Shown: positions 53,701-63,379 of the stretch, piece by piece
Position numbering within the stretch: the stretch's first letter is position 1
How the letters are laid out: every line of letters starts with the position of its first letter
Assembly (NCBI RefSeq): GCF_051851555.1
Contig: NZ_JBPDVH010000004.1
Coordinates: 1 to 64,000 of the forward strand
Direction: 5' to 3'
Origin: Lonepinella sp051851555
Lineage (GTDB): Bacteria > Pseudomonadota > Gammaproteobacteria > Enterobacterales > Pasteurellaceae
DNA: 64,000 bases
Position numbers and translations under genes: made by a program
Notes under the pieces: generated by a model
The model's input: only the letters and a program-made list of their open reading frames with translations
Database searches by the model: none
Told to the model about the DNA's origin: nothing

Positions 53701-53958
53701 TTATTCTAAAGTAGGGACTAATGCCACTAAATGATCCACAGCGGCTTGTGCATCTTCACCTTCCGCAGAAATGGTAATCACTGTACCTTGGGTTAAACCT
53801 AAAGTTTGTAATTTAAACAAACTTTTTGCGCTTGCACTTTTACCCGCAGAAGTCACCGTAATATCTGAAGTAAATCCTTTCGCTTCTTTTACGAACTGAG
53901 CGGCAGGGCGAGTGTGTAAACCGCTTGCTGCGGTAATTTCAACGTCTTTTGAGTACAT
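53701..53958 (-). CDS. ptsH: PTS phosphocarrier protein HPr
   Basis: An 85-residue phosphocarrier. The active-site His15 is in ASGLHTRPAAQF. Ser46 lies in SAKSLFKLQTL, the position phosphorylated in Gram-positives but generally not in enterics. First gene of the pts operon; about 180 bases upstream must hold the promoter. Confidence 0.97.
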   Translation of the reverse strand: MYSKDVEITAASGLHTRPAAQFVKEAKGFTSDITVTSAGKSASAKSLFKLQTLGLTQGTVITISAEGEDAQAAVDHLVALVPTLE

Positions 53959-54140
53959 GATGTTTCCTCTTTTTGATGATAATGAAAACGAACACTATTT
54001 GGCTTAATACTTCAGGCCTCATAGTAAACTATCTTATTCTAAGCGATTAATGCGATGGGATCACGCTAAAATTGATGAAAATCGAAAAATAACAGTGAGA
54101 TAGTATAAATAACCGCCAAATGTTAACGAATTATTAATAT

Positions 54141-55337
54141 TTAACCCAAGTTTAATCGTTTCAGCCCTGCTTTTAAGTCTGAAATCAACTCATCCACGGA
54201 CTCAAAACCAATATGCACACGAATCAACGTCCCGCTTAAAGTGCGGTCAATATTCGGGCGAATTTTGGCAATCTCTTCTGGTTGGTTATATAAAATTAAA
54301 CTTTCAAAGCCACCCCATGAATAGGCCATGCTAAATAATTCAAAATGATCCATAAAATCAGAAAGTTGCTGTGGCGTTAATTTTTGTTTTAACTCAAAAG
54401 AAAACAAGCCAGATGAACCCACAAAATCACGAGCAAAAAATTCATGACCAGGGCAACTTGGCAAGGCGGGGTGATAAACCGCTTTTACTTCAGGTTGCTC
54501 CGCCAACCACATGGCAACTTTCACGCTGCTTTCTTCATGCTGTTTAAAACGGACGACTAACGAACGAATGCCTCGGGCCGTCATATAAGCCGTATCAGCA
54601 TCCACCATTTGCCCCATTAAATAGGAATGTTCACGCAACTGATCCCAACAACGCGCATTCGATACCGCTGTACCAATCATGGCATCCGAATGCCCCACCA
54701 AATATTTGGTGCCTGCTTGAATGGAAATATCAATGCCATGTTCAAGGGCTTTAAACAAAATACCACCGCCCCACGTATTATCCGCCATCATCACCACATC
54801 CGGATTCACTGCTCTCACCGCTTGCACAATCGCAGGTACATCCGGCACTTCCATAGTCAATGAACTTGGGGTTTCAAGGAATACAACCGTCGTATTCGGC
54901 CGCATAAAATCGGCAATTTTTGCACCGCACATGGGATCATAAAAGGTGGTTTCCACCCCTATTTTTTTCAACATTTGATGACAAAAATCTTGCGTAGGCT
55001 CATAGGCCGCACCAGACATTAAAATATGATCACCGCTTTTTACGAAAGCTAAAATACTGTTAGTAATGGCTGCGGCGCCACAAGGATACAAATAACAGCC
55101 CGCCCCACCCTCCATTTCACACATCAGATCTTGCAATGCAAAATGGGTTAGGGTACCACGGCGTCCATAAAATAAGGCTTGTTTAGCACGGTTAATCGTG
55201 GCTTGTTTTTTGTCGGCCAAACTATCGAAAACCAAAGAAGACGCCCGTTGAATCACTGGGTTGACTGCGCCTTGTGTAAATCGTTTAGTTCTCCCTGTAT
55301 GCACTAAGGCGGTTGCTAATGAATGTTTTTTGCTCAT
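54141..55337 (-). CDS. metC: Cystathionine beta-lyase
   Basis: A 398-residue PLP enzyme converting cystathionine to homocysteine. The segments SSLVFDSLADKK, YGRRGTLTHFALQ (about 53-65) and the PLP lysine in SIQAGTKYLVGHSD (about residue 211) fit MetC. The Cys/Met gamma-lyase family shares these motifs, but the overall likeness is to MetC of enterics and Haemophilus. It is adjacent to mtnN, another sulfur-compound recycling gene, but a repeat element lies between. Confidence 0.92.
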   Translation of the reverse strand: MSKKHSLATALVHTGRTKRFTQGAVNPVIQRASSLVFDSLADKKQATINRAKQALFYGRRGTLTHFALQDLMCEMEGGAGCYLYPCGAAAITNSILAFVKSGDHILMSGAAYEPTQDFCHQMLKKIGVETTFYDPMCGAKIADFMRPNTTVVFLETPSSLTMEVPDVPAIVQAVRAVNPDVVMMADNTWGGGILFKALEHGIDISIQAGTKYLVGHSDAMIGTAVSNARCWDQLREHSYLMGQMVDADTAYMTARGIRSLVVRFKQHEESSVKVAMWLAEQPEVKAVYHPALPSCPGHEFFARDFVGSSGLFSFELKQKLTPQQLSDFMDHFELFSMAYSWGGFESLILYNQPEEIAKIRPNIDRTLSGTLIRVHIGFESVDELISDLKAGLKRLNLG

Positions 55338-55360
55338 GTTATTGTTTCCTTTTACTTACC

Positions 55361-55458
55361 CCCTCTCCCTTTGGGTGAGGGTTGGGGTGAGGGTTTGGGT
55401 AAGCGTTATTTAACCACAATTTTACCCTCACCCTAGCCCTCTCCCAAAGGGAGAGGGG
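55361..55458. repeat. Bipartite palindromic repeat, copy C
   Basis: Two 33-base hairpin units, at 55361-55393 and 55425-55457, are reverse complements with a 31-base spacer and the same half-order as copy B (33531-33624). The left unit has more substitutions. It fills the gap between mtnN and metC. Confidence 0.85.
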
Positions 55459-55472
55459 ACGATTTACTTGAT

Positions 55473-56174
55473 TTATAACTCTGCCAACATGCCTAATACT
55501 ATTTGTGAGGACATTTTTGCGGCCAAAGGTAAAAATTCATCAAAAGACATACTGGCCTCACCGTCCCCCGCATCAGAAATGGCACGCACCACCACAAATG
55601 GCACGGCAAAACTATGACAGACTTGCGCAATAGCCGCCGCCTCCATTTCCACCGCACAAACCGCTGGAAAATCCGCTTTTATTTGCGCTAACGCTGTGCC
55701 ACCTGCAATAAAGCTATCGCCCGAACAAATCAAGCCACGTTGTACTGAATGGCCTTGTTGTTGTGCAATACGTTGTGCAATACGTTCTGCAAGTGCGGTC
55801 AATTTTTCATCAGAAATAAAACGAGGTGGACAAGCGGGTAACTGCCCTTTCACGTAGCCAAAGGCCGTCACATCTGCATCATGATAAGCGGTTTCGGTGG
55901 AAAGAATAATATCTCCGACGTTTAGCCCTGTGGCCACGCCACCTGCCGATCCTGTGTTAATCACCACGTCAGGTTTAGCCATTTGCAATAAAGCTGTTGT
56001 GCCAATCGCTGCCGCCACTTTACCAATACCCGATTGGACTAACGCCACGGATTTGCCCGCAATTTTGCCCTCAAAAATCACCGCACTTGCGACCTTGGTT
56101 TCTGTTTTTTCGGTCATTAACCCTAACAGAATGTCTACCTCTTGTGCCATGGCACCGACAATACCTATCTTCAT
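55473..56174 (-). CDS. mtnN: 5'-methylthioadenosine/S-adenosylhomocysteine nucleosidase
   Basis: A 233-residue nucleosidase that hydrolyses MTA and SAH to adenine and methylthioribose or ribosylhomocysteine. The start MKIGIVGAMAQEVDILL, the central VVINTGSAGGV, and VEMEAAAIAQVCH with the late RAISDAGD (catalytic Asp) are diagnostic. Its start codon directly abuts the stop of the DsbA-like gene. Confidence 0.97.
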   Translation of the reverse strand: MKIGIVGAMAQEVDILLGLMTEKTETKVASAVIFEGKIAGKSVALVQSGIGKVAAAIGTTALLQMAKPDVVINTGSAGGVATGLNVGDIILSTETAYHDADVTAFGYVKGQLPACPPRFISDEKLTALAERIAQRIAQQQGHSVQRGLICSGDSFIAGGTALAQIKADFPAVCAVEMEAAAIAQVCHSFAVPFVVVRAISDAGDGEASMSFDEFLPLAAKMSSQIVLGMLAEL

Positions 56175-56888
56175 TTATTTCTCGTTTTGTTTGTTGTTCA
56201 TTAATTTATTCACCAAATAATCAAGCACCGCAAAGGTGTAATCATCATTATAAAGTGTGCTGATGGTTAAAACATATTTGCCATCCAACACCACAAAAGG
56301 ATAGGTGAATACGCCATATTTTTCCGTACGAGCAATCGCTGAATTGACTAACTTAATGGTTGAATTCGCATAAAAAATTTCGTCAAATTGCTGAGAATCA
56401 ATATTATTTTGTTGTAACCAAGCTAACAAATTATCCCATTTCGCCAACTCGGCATAACGTGTTGCGTCCGTGGTTTCAAATAATAAGAGATCGGACACAT
56501 CATCACGTTTTAATTGATGTAAACTATAAAAAACTTGGGCGCTATAAAGGACATCATCTGTCGCAATCGGATATTCTTCATAATTCACCTTATCCGCATT
56601 CAGCTCTTTATAGAGGGTAAGAATATCTTGCACATTCACACAAGTTCGACAATCGTAAGCAAAAAAAGATTGAATTCTTACACGATCTTTTTCTAACTGA
56701 ACATTCACTGGCGTACTATAAGAAAAATAATCCTTGCCGTCTTGAAAAGGTTCCGCATTGTTATCGGTTTGCTCAACGGCCATCTCCGTCGCCTGATCTT
56801 CACTATGGGACGCCAATGGCACGGGGTTTTCTTCCGCCCACGCCGTCGCATTCCAACATAATAAAAATAACAAAGCAATATATTTCAT
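56175..56888 (-). CDS. Periplasmic thioredoxin-fold protein (DsbA-like, CRTC motif)
   Basis: A 237-residue secreted protein with a signal peptide ending near AWA (residue 18). A spacer of acidic residues precedes a thioredoxin fold with active-site CRTC (Cys80, Cys83) in FAYDCRTCVNV and a cis-Pro loop FTYPFVV. The layout is that of DsbA-type oxidases, but the CxxC dipeptide differs from CPHC, which should change the redox potential. It lies between recJ (4 bases after recJ's start side) and mtnN, in a cluster with dsbC. Confidence 0.82.
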   Translation of the reverse strand: MKYIALLFLLCWNATAWAEENPVPLASHSEDQATEMAVEQTDNNAEPFQDGKDYFSYSTPVNVQLEKDRVRIQSFFAYDCRTCVNVQDILTLYKELNADKVNYEEYPIATDDVLYSAQVFYSLHQLKRDDVSDLLLFETTDATRYAELAKWDNLLAWLQQNNIDSQQFDEIFYANSTIKLVNSAIARTEKYGVFTYPFVVLDGKYVLTISTLYNDDYTFAVLDYLVNKLMNNKQNEK

Positions 56889-56892
56889 AATG

Positions 56893-58617
56893 TTACACTA
56901 ACATGATCGGTTCAATATAATCCACTAATAATTGAATATCCCGATTACCTCGAAATTCATTAATATCCAATTTATAGACTAATTTTGCACATTTAATCGA
57001 CTGATCAGGATAATAACGAGTATCCACGTTAAAAGCAATGGCATCAATCAGTTGTCCGCCCTGTTTAGGCTCTAATAACATTTTTAAATGACGTTCGCCC
57101 ACTAAACGTTGTTGCAAAATTTTAAATTCGCCGTCAAATACAGGTTCAGGAAAGGCTTGTCCCCAAGGGCCGGCTTGTTTGAGGATTTCGGCCGTTTGCA
57201 AATTGAACAAAGAGGGTGGCAATTCGCCATCCGTCCACAAGGTACCTTGCAATTCTTCATCCCCTAGCCATTCGGTGACCACCTCATTAAAACTGCATTG
57301 AAATTGCTCAAATAATTCTGCTCGAATACTTAACCCCGCCGCCATGGCATGACCGCCAAATTTTAAAATCATCTCTGGGTGACGTTGATGAACCCGTTCT
57401 AATAAATCACGCATATGCAAGCCCTCCACCGAACGGGCGGAACCTTTTAACACGTCATCACCATCTTGTGCAAAGGCAATAATAGGACGATGAAATTGAT
57501 CTTTAATACGTGAGGCAACAATGCCTAACACGCCTTGGTGCCAATCCGATTGATACAGTGCCACGCCCAAAGGCAGTTGTTTTTCACGGTTAAGTGCGGT
57601 TAATTTTCGGCAAATTTCTAACGCCTCTAATTTCATGCCTTGCTCAATTTCTTTGCGGGTTTGGTTTAATTCATCCAATTCCAACGCCAAGGATCTCGCC
57701 TGTTCCATGTTGTCACTTAACAGCAATTCCACCCCAATGGACATATTATCCAATCGCCCGGCTGCATTTAAACGAGGCGCAATGGAAAAACCTAAATCAC
57801 TGGCCGTTAATTGATGAATATTTTTATTCGCCACTTCCGCTAAAGCACGAATGCCATAACAGCAATGTTCAGCCCGAATTCGCAACAAGCCTTGATAAGC
57901 CAAAATGCGGTTATTTTGATCTAACGGCACCACGTCCGCAATGGTGCCTAAAGCGACTAAATCCAATAATTCAGTGAAATTCGGTTGGGTTTGACTATCA
58001 AATACGCCCATTTCACGTAATTTGGCACGCAACGCCAACATCACATAAAAGGTCACGCCGACACCCGCTAATGACTTAGAGGGAAAATCACAGCCGACTA
58101 AATTTGGGTTAACAATAGCGTCAGCACAAGGCAGTTGTTCCGCCGGTAAATGATGATCGGTGATCACCACGCTCACGCCACGTTGTTTTAAATAGGCTAC
58201 GCCCTCCAAAGAGGCCACACCATTATCTACCGTGATCAACACCTCCACACCTTGTTGGCATGCCATGTCCGCCACCGCCACGCTTAAGCCGTAGCCTTGT
58301 TCAAAACGATCGGGAATTAAATAGTTGACATCCGTAAAACCCAACTGGCGCAAAGCCAATACCGCTAAGGCCGTACTGGTCGCCCCGTCCGCATCAAAAT
58401 CCCCCACAATCACGATTTTTTTATCACGAGAATCTGCCAATAATTGCACCGCAGTTTGCATGCCTGATAATAAATGTGGCGACAACATTGATTGCAACGT
58501 GCGATCTAATTGTTGTGCGTTTTGAATATGACGGGAACGATATAAACGATCTAATAAGGGATTATCACAAACAGGCGAACCTGTTGGCACTTCTCTTCTT
58601 TGAATGATTTTATTCAC
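56893..58617 (-). CDS. recJ: Single-stranded-DNA-specific exonuclease RecJ
   Basis: A 574-residue 5'-3' exonuclease used in recombination and mismatch repair. The DHH phosphoesterase motifs are visible: VGDFDADGATST (Asp73, Asp75, Asp77) and VITDHHLP (Asp154-His155-His156). The DHHA1 domain carries KFGGHAMAAGLS (about 418-429). The length is normal. It follows dsbC on the same strand, an order known from Haemophilus. Confidence 0.97.
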   Translation of the reverse strand: MNKIIQRREVPTGSPVCDNPLLDRLYRSRHIQNAQQLDRTLQSMLSPHLLSGMQTAVQLLADSRDKKIVIVGDFDADGATSTALAVLALRQLGFTDVNYLIPDRFEQGYGLSVAVADMACQQGVEVLITVDNGVASLEGVAYLKQRGVSVVITDHHLPAEQLPCADAIVNPNLVGCDFPSKSLAGVGVTFYVMLALRAKLREMGVFDSQTQPNFTELLDLVALGTIADVVPLDQNNRILAYQGLLRIRAEHCCYGIRALAEVANKNIHQLTASDLGFSIAPRLNAAGRLDNMSIGVELLLSDNMEQARSLALELDELNQTRKEIEQGMKLEALEICRKLTALNREKQLPLGVALYQSDWHQGVLGIVASRIKDQFHRPIIAFAQDGDDVLKGSARSVEGLHMRDLLERVHQRHPEMILKFGGHAMAAGLSIRAELFEQFQCSFNEVVTEWLGDEELQGTLWTDGELPPSLFNLQTAEILKQAGPWGQAFPEPVFDGEFKILQQRLVGERHLKMLLEPKQGGQLIDAIAFNVDTRYYPDQSIKCAKLVYKLDINEFRGNRDIQLLVDYIEPIMLV

Positions 58618-58647
58618 GGGAATATTGTTATTATTAATTAATCATTG

Positions 58648-58674
58648 TAGGGTGCATTCATGCGCTGCACCCTA
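58648..58674. repeat. Small palindromic element (TAGGGTGCA...TGCACCCTA)
   Basis: A 9-bp perfect stem, 58648-58656 with 58666-58674, sits around a 9-base loop between dsbC and recJ. It starts with TTGTAGGG like the element at 60650-60672. Confidence 0.6.
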
Positions 58675-58683
58675 GGTTATGGC

Positions 58684-59373
58684 TTATTTAGTTAATTCAG
58701 CTAATAATGCTTTCGGTTCTAAATAACCACCGATCACTTCACCATTTTCAGTGACAATCGCCGGTGTACCTTGCACGCCCAATGCCACGCCCAATTTATA
58801 ATGTTTAGCCACCATATTCGGTGTTTTCAACTGCGTTGGCAACTTGCCTTGTTCCGCATCATTTAACGCTTGAACCCGATCTTTGGCGGTGAAAATCGCC
58901 TCCATTTGTTGTGCCACTTGATCGTTTGACGCCACACCACGACGGGGGAACGCCAAATAACGAATGGTAATGCCTAACTCATTGTAAGCCTTAATTTGTT
59001 CATGGAGTTTATGGCAATAATAACAACTAATATCCATAAATACCGTCACCACGTGTTTTTCATTTTTGGCGGGGTAAATGATCATATCTTGTTTATAACT
59101 TTCTAAAGTACCCATTAAGGCTTTGGCTGACACGTCTACGGGGCCTTTATCGGTGAGTTCATACAATTTACCATGTAACACATAATTGGCATCTTCACTC
59201 ACGTATAAAATACCTTCTTCCGTATTCACGGTTTTTAGGCCTGAAATCGGCGAATCTTTAACTTCAACTTGTTGCACGCCCATTTTGTTCAACTTGGCAA
59301 TAATTGCGTTATTATCGGCTGCTGCATATACTGCGACAGATGAGAGCAAAACGGCGGTGAAAATTTTGTACAT
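58684..59373 (-). CDS. dsbC: Disulfide isomerase DsbC
   Basis: A 229-residue periplasmic protein with a signal peptide ending near AAA (residue 19). It has an N-terminal dimerisation domain and a thioredoxin fold with active-site CYYC (Cys117, Cys120), plus the cis-Pro loop GVQGTPAIV. It reshuffles wrong disulfides. The redox partner DsbD is not in the window. It is the first gene of the dsbC-recJ-dsbA-like-mtnN series. Confidence 0.94.
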   Translation of the reverse strand: MYKIFTAVLLSSVAVYAAADNNAIIAKLNKMGVQQVEVKDSPISGLKTVNTEEGILYVSEDANYVLHGKLYELTDKGPVDVSAKALMGTLESYKQDMIIYPAKNEKHVVTVFMDISCYYCHKLHEQIKAYNELGITIRYLAFPRRGVASNDQVAQQMEAIFTAKDRVQALNDAEQGKLPTQLKTPNMVAKHYKLGVALGVQGTPAIVTENGEVIGGYLEPKALLAELTK

Positions 59374-59473
59374 TTTTTACTTTCCATGGTTATTATTAAA
59401 TATTCGTCGCCTAGTTTATCACAACTTTCTATTGAATTTAACTATTTAACCGATAACAGACTGTTTCAACTAC

Positions 59474-59502
59474 TACACAATCGACCCTAAATAGGCTATA
59501 AT
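59474..59502 (+). promoter_or_regulatory. Probable promoter of prfB
   Basis: TACACA (59474-59479), a 17-base spacer and perfect TATAAT (59497-59502) lie about 30 bases before the prfB start codon. Confidence 0.5.
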
Positions 59503-59533
59503 TCAGGGTTTACGATATGAAAGAAATCCTATT

Positions 59534-60632
59534 ATGTTTGAAATTAACCCAGTAAAAAACAAAATCGCCGATCTCGCCGAACGCACTCAAGTGCTGAGGG
59601 GGTATCTTTGACTTTGATGTTAAAGTCGAACGGCTAGAAGAAGTCAATGCCGAATTGGAACAGCCTGAAGTCTGGAATGAACCCGAAAAAGCCCAAGCCT
59701 TAGGCAAAGAACGATCTGCCCTTGAATTAGTCGTAAACACGATAAAAAAACTCGATCAAGGTTTGGAAGATGTTGACGGATTGTTAGAATTAGCCATTGA
59801 GGGCGAAGATGAACAAACCTTTAACGAGGCCGTTGCAGAATTGGACGAACTTGAACAGCAGTTAGCCAAATTAGAATTTCAACGTATGTTCAGCGGTCAA
59901 CATGATGCTTGTGATTGCTATGTAGATTTACAAGCAGGTTCAGGCGGCACCGAGGCACAAGACTGGACAGAAATGTTATTACGTATGTATTTACGTTGGG
60001 CCGAATCGAAAGGCTTTAAGACCGAATTAATGGAAGTGTCTGATGGTGATGTGGCTGGGCTAAAATCAGCCACGATTAAGGTGTCTGGCGAATATGCTTT
60101 CGGTTGGTTACGTACAGAAACTGGCATTCACCGTTTAGTGCGCAAAAGCCCGTTTGATAGCAATAATCGCCGTCACACCTCTTTTGCGGCTGCCTTTATT
60201 TACCCTGAAATTGATGATGATATTGATATTGACATCAATCCAGCGGATTTACGCATTGATGTGTATCGTGCCTCGGGAGCAGGTGGTCAGCACGTGAATA
60301 AAACCGAAAGTGCGGTGCGAATTACCCATATTCCAAGCGGTATTGTGGTGCAATGTCAAAACGACCGTTCGCAACACAAAAACAAAGATCAATGTATGAA
60401 ACAGCTCAAAGCCAAGCTATATGAAATGGAAATGATGAAGAAAAATGCCGATAAACAAGCCTTGGAAGAAAGCAAATCCGACATTGGCTGGGGCAGTCAG
60501 ATTCGTTCCTATGTATTAGATGATAGTCGGATTAAAGATTTACGCACGGGCGTGGAAAATCGCAATACCCAAGCGGTGCTTGACGGCGATTTAGATCGTT
60601 TTATTGAAGCAAGCCTAAAGGCGGGATTGTAA
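59534..60632 (+). CDS. prfB: Peptide chain release factor 2, with programmed +1 frameshift
   Basis: Release factor for UGA and UAA. Translation starts at 59534 (MFEINPVKNK) and meets an in-frame TGA at 59609-59611 after 25 codons. The site AGGGGGTATCTTTGAC is the classic frameshift signal: an SD-like AGGGGG three bases before CTT-TGA. The ribosome skips base 59609 and continues in the +1 frame from 59610, giving a total of 365 residues, the same as E. coli RF2. The SPF recognition motif (KSPFDSN) and GGQ (SGAGGQHVNK) are present. RF2 level thus autoregulates its own synthesis. Confidence 0.97.
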
Positions 60633-60649
60633 TCTATTTTATAAAAATT

Positions 60650-60676
60650 GTAGGGGCGTATTGCATACGCCCAAAA
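60650..60676. repeat. Small palindromic element (GGGCGTAT...ATACGCCC)
   Basis: An 8-bp stem, GGGCGTAT (60654-60661) with ATACGCCC (60665-60672), has a 3-base loop followed by an A-run. It starts with TTGTAGGG like the element at 58648-58674. It lies between prfB and lysS. Confidence 0.6.
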
Positions 60677-60706
60677 AACATAATCAATATTTAAAAGGTA
60701 ACCAAT

Positions 60707-62218
60707 ATGTCAGAACAACAAACAACAGAACTGGATTTTCATGGTGAAATGGCCGTCCGCCGTGAAAAATTAAAAGCATTACGAGCAAAAGGCAATGCAT
60801 TCCCGAACACATTCCGCCGTAATGCGTTAGCAGAAGAGCTACACGATTGGCACGACTACAAAGATGGCGAAATTTTAAAAATTCAGGATATTGAAGTAGC
60901 TGTGGCAGGCCGTATCATGACTCGCCGAGCCATGGGCAAAGCGACATTCATTACGCTCCAAGATATGAGTGGCAAAATTCAGCTTTATATCTCACGTGAT
61001 AATTTACCTGAGGGCGTTTACAAAGAGGACGTAGGACAGTGGGATTTAGGCGATATCGTTGGTGTCAAAGGCACATTGTTTAAAACCAAAACCAATGAAC
61101 TCACGGTTAAAGCTAAAGAAGTACATTTATTAACCAAAGCATTACGCCCATTACCGGATAAATTCCACGGTTTAAACGATCAAGAAATCCGCTATCGTCA
61201 ACGTTATTTAGATTTAATTGCGAACGAAGATTCTCGCCGCACGTTTATTATTCGTTCTAAGGTCATTTCAGGTATGCGTGAATTTTTCCTGAGTAAAGGC
61301 TTTATTGAAGTGGAAACCCCAATGTTGCAAGTAATCCCTGGTGGTGCGGCAGCACGTCCATTTGTAACCCATCACAATGCCTTAGACATTGATATGTACT
61401 TGCGTATTGCCCCTGAGTTGTATTTAAAACGCTTAGTAGTGGGTGGTTTTGAACGAGTATTCGAATTAAACCGCAATTTCCGTAATGAGGGCGTTTCTGT
61501 GCGTCATAACCCTGAATTTACCATGATTGAATATTATCAAGCCTATGCGGATTACCACGATTTAATGGATAACACCGAAGAATTGCTACGCAAATTAGCC
61601 CTTGATATTCTGGGTACGACGATTGTGCCTTACGGCGAATACGAATTTGATTTCGGCAAACCATTTGAGCGTATTACCATGCACGATGCAGTGCTTAAAT
61701 ACGGTGCAGATAAAGGCATTGTAAAAGACGATCTTTATGATTTCAATCGTGCTAAAGCTGTTGCCAAAAAACTGGGTATTGAAGTACAAAAATCTTGGGG
61801 TTTAGGTTCTATCGTCAATGCGATTTTTGAAGAAGTGGCAGAACATCACTTAATTCAGCCAACATTCTTAATGGCTCACCCAGCGGAAATCTCACCATTG
61901 GCACGCCGTAATGATGACAATCCTGAAGTGACCGATCGTTTTGAACTCTTTATTGGTGGTCGTGAAATTGGTAATGGCTTCTCCGAACTTAACGATGCAG
62001 AAGATCAAGCGGAACGCTTTGATGCACAAGTGGCAGCAAAAGATGCAGGTGATGATGAAGCAATGTTTAAAGATGATGACTTCGTGGTTGCCCTTGAACA
62101 CGGTTTACCACCAACAGCAGGTGAAGGCTTAGGTATTGACCGTTTGGCAATGTTATTTGCTAACGCTGCGTCAATTCGTGATGTGATTTTGTTCCCAGCG
62201 ATGAAGAATAAAGCGTAA
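60707..62218 (+). CDS. lysS: Lysyl-tRNA synthetase (class II)
   Basis: A 503-residue class II synthetase. An N-terminal OB-fold anticodon-binding domain (about 65-150) is followed by a catalytic domain with motif 2 (FRNEGVSVRHNPEFTMIE) and motif 3 (GLGIDRLAMLFANAASIRDVILFP). It lies directly behind prfB in the order prfB-lysS known from enterics and Haemophilus. A ribosome site AAAGGT precedes the ATG. An uptake-word terminator follows. Confidence 0.97.
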   Translation: MSEQQTTELDFHGEMAVRREKLKALRAKGNAFPNTFRRNALAEELHDWHDYKDGEILKIQDIEVAVAGRIMTRRAMGKATFITLQDMSGKIQLYISRDNLPEGVYKEDVGQWDLGDIVGVKGTLFKTKTNELTVKAKEVHLLTKALRPLPDKFHGLNDQEIRYRQRYLDLIANEDSRRTFIIRSKVISGMREFFLSKGFIEVETPMLQVIPGGAAARPFVTHHNALDIDMYLRIAPELYLKRLVVGGFERVFELNRNFRNEGVSVRHNPEFTMIEYYQAYADYHDLMDNTEELLRKLALDILGTTIVPYGEYEFDFGKPFERITMHDAVLKYGADKGIVKDDLYDFNRAKAVAKKLGIEVQKSWGLGSIVNAIFEEVAEHHLIQPTFLMAHPAEISPLARRNDDNPEVTDRFELFIGGREIGNGFSELNDAEDQAERFDAQVAAKDAGDDEAMFKDDDFVVALEHGLPPTAGEGLGIDRLAMLFANAASIRDVILFPAMKNKA

Positions 62219-62234
62219 AAAAGAAAGAAATTTT

Positions 62235-62270
62235 AACCGCACTTTGTGATCAAAGTGCGGTTATTTTTTT
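62235..62270 (+). terminator. Terminator after lysS (inverted uptake words)
   Basis: AACCGCACTTTG (62235-62246) and CAAAGTGCGGTT (62251-62262) form a 12-bp stem with a 4-base loop, followed by ATTTTTTT. Confidence 0.93.
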
Positions 62271-62332
62271 GAGTTCAGATCATTTTAGAAATTTTGCCTG
62301 TTTTGCCATATCCCACACTTTTACAGCTAAGT

Positions 62333-63232
62333 TTATTTTTTGAAATAATCATAAAAGTTGAAGGTTCGCAGATCATTATTTTTATTAATCAACTGTTCAA
62401 AATCAGTAGGGAATTTATACGATTGAGTTTGGGTATCAAATTTAACGACTAATTTTGGCTTAATTGCATTTGCTTTTTTTCGTTTATCTTCTCCACTCGT
62501 ATATTCAATATGCGGTGATTCCAAATAATAACTAAATTCAAGTGGATAATAACCACCAACTGGCACTAAATCTTTTCTTACTTTAAATTCACAGCTATAA
62601 ACAGGCATTGATTGCGTTCCCATGCTATGTGGGAAAAATGAAGGGCAAGCATCTATACTAATACTATATAATTTTTCATTAACTAAATAACCTAGCCCAA
62701 TATTATTAAATTTACCTGACCCATAAAAAATATCATTTTTGAATGCAACTTTATTATATCCGATGTCAATAAACTTCAGGTCGCCTAACTGAGATAATTC
62801 TTCCTTTACTGGAAAAAAATTTTTAAGATCCACCTTAAGATCTAATTCCCATTTATCATCTTCCCGATTAAGTATAACCAAGTAAGCGCTTTCCTGTTCT
62901 CCAGAAGTTACATTTCCAGCGTATTTGGAAATTAAAACATAACGTTTCTCATTATTTTCAGTTTTAATATCTTTTACATCAGCGTAAATAGGACGTTCAC
63001 TACCAGATTCTTTATCAGGTGTGACCAAATATTTTTCCCCATTTCCATTCAATGTGTAATATGCGGTCGGATAAACCTGTTTAACGACTTTTTCAACAAA
63101 TGTTTCATTATTTAATGATACTGGAATACTGTAAGAGGAGAAATTATTCATCATGCCATTCATTGAACTTTTAAAATCAGCACAACTGGTCACTGAAAAA
63201 ACAATAAGAGAAACTAACAGTAATTTTTTCAT
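62333..63232 (-). CDS. Lipoprotein of unknown function
   Basis: A 299-residue lipoprotein. The signal peptide ends in the lipobox VTSC with Cys17. The mature part has no recognised domain. It is rich in Tyr, Asn and Lys with alternating beta-like segments (YVLISKYAGNV, AYLVILNREDDKWELDL, FIDIGYNKVAF), suggesting a beta-rich surface protein. Codon use is more AT-rich than the lysS and rlmL genes beside it. Flanking gaps contain nothing else, so it looks like a single acquired gene. Confidence 0.72.
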   Translation of the reverse strand: MKKLLLVSLIVFSVTSCADFKSSMNGMMNNFSSYSIPVSLNNETFVEKVVKQVYPTAYYTLNGNGEKYLVTPDKESGSERPIYADVKDIKTENNEKRYVLISKYAGNVTSGEQESAYLVILNREDDKWELDLKVDLKNFFPVKEELSQLGDLKFIDIGYNKVAFKNDIFYGSGKFNNIGLGYLVNEKLYSISIDACPSFFPHSMGTQSMPVYSCEFKVRKDLVPVGGYYPLEFSYYLESPHIEYTSGEDKRKKANAIKPKLVVKFDTQTQSYKFPTDFEQLINKNNDLRTFNFYDYFKK

Positions 63233-63379
63233 AATAAAAATCCTTGATAAGTGTATTCGTCATGTTTTAGTTGTTATGTCAATAACAACTAAAAGGATTA
63301 TAATCCTTGAAAAATTGGCTATCTTCCAGTCTATTTTAGACATATACTTTTTCTGTTTGAGACAGCAAATTTATTTCCC

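Noticed and set aside
59609..59611. Premature stop in prfB, suggesting a broken gene
   Set aside because: It is the classic RF2 programmed frameshift site with SD-like AGGGGG and CTTTGAC.
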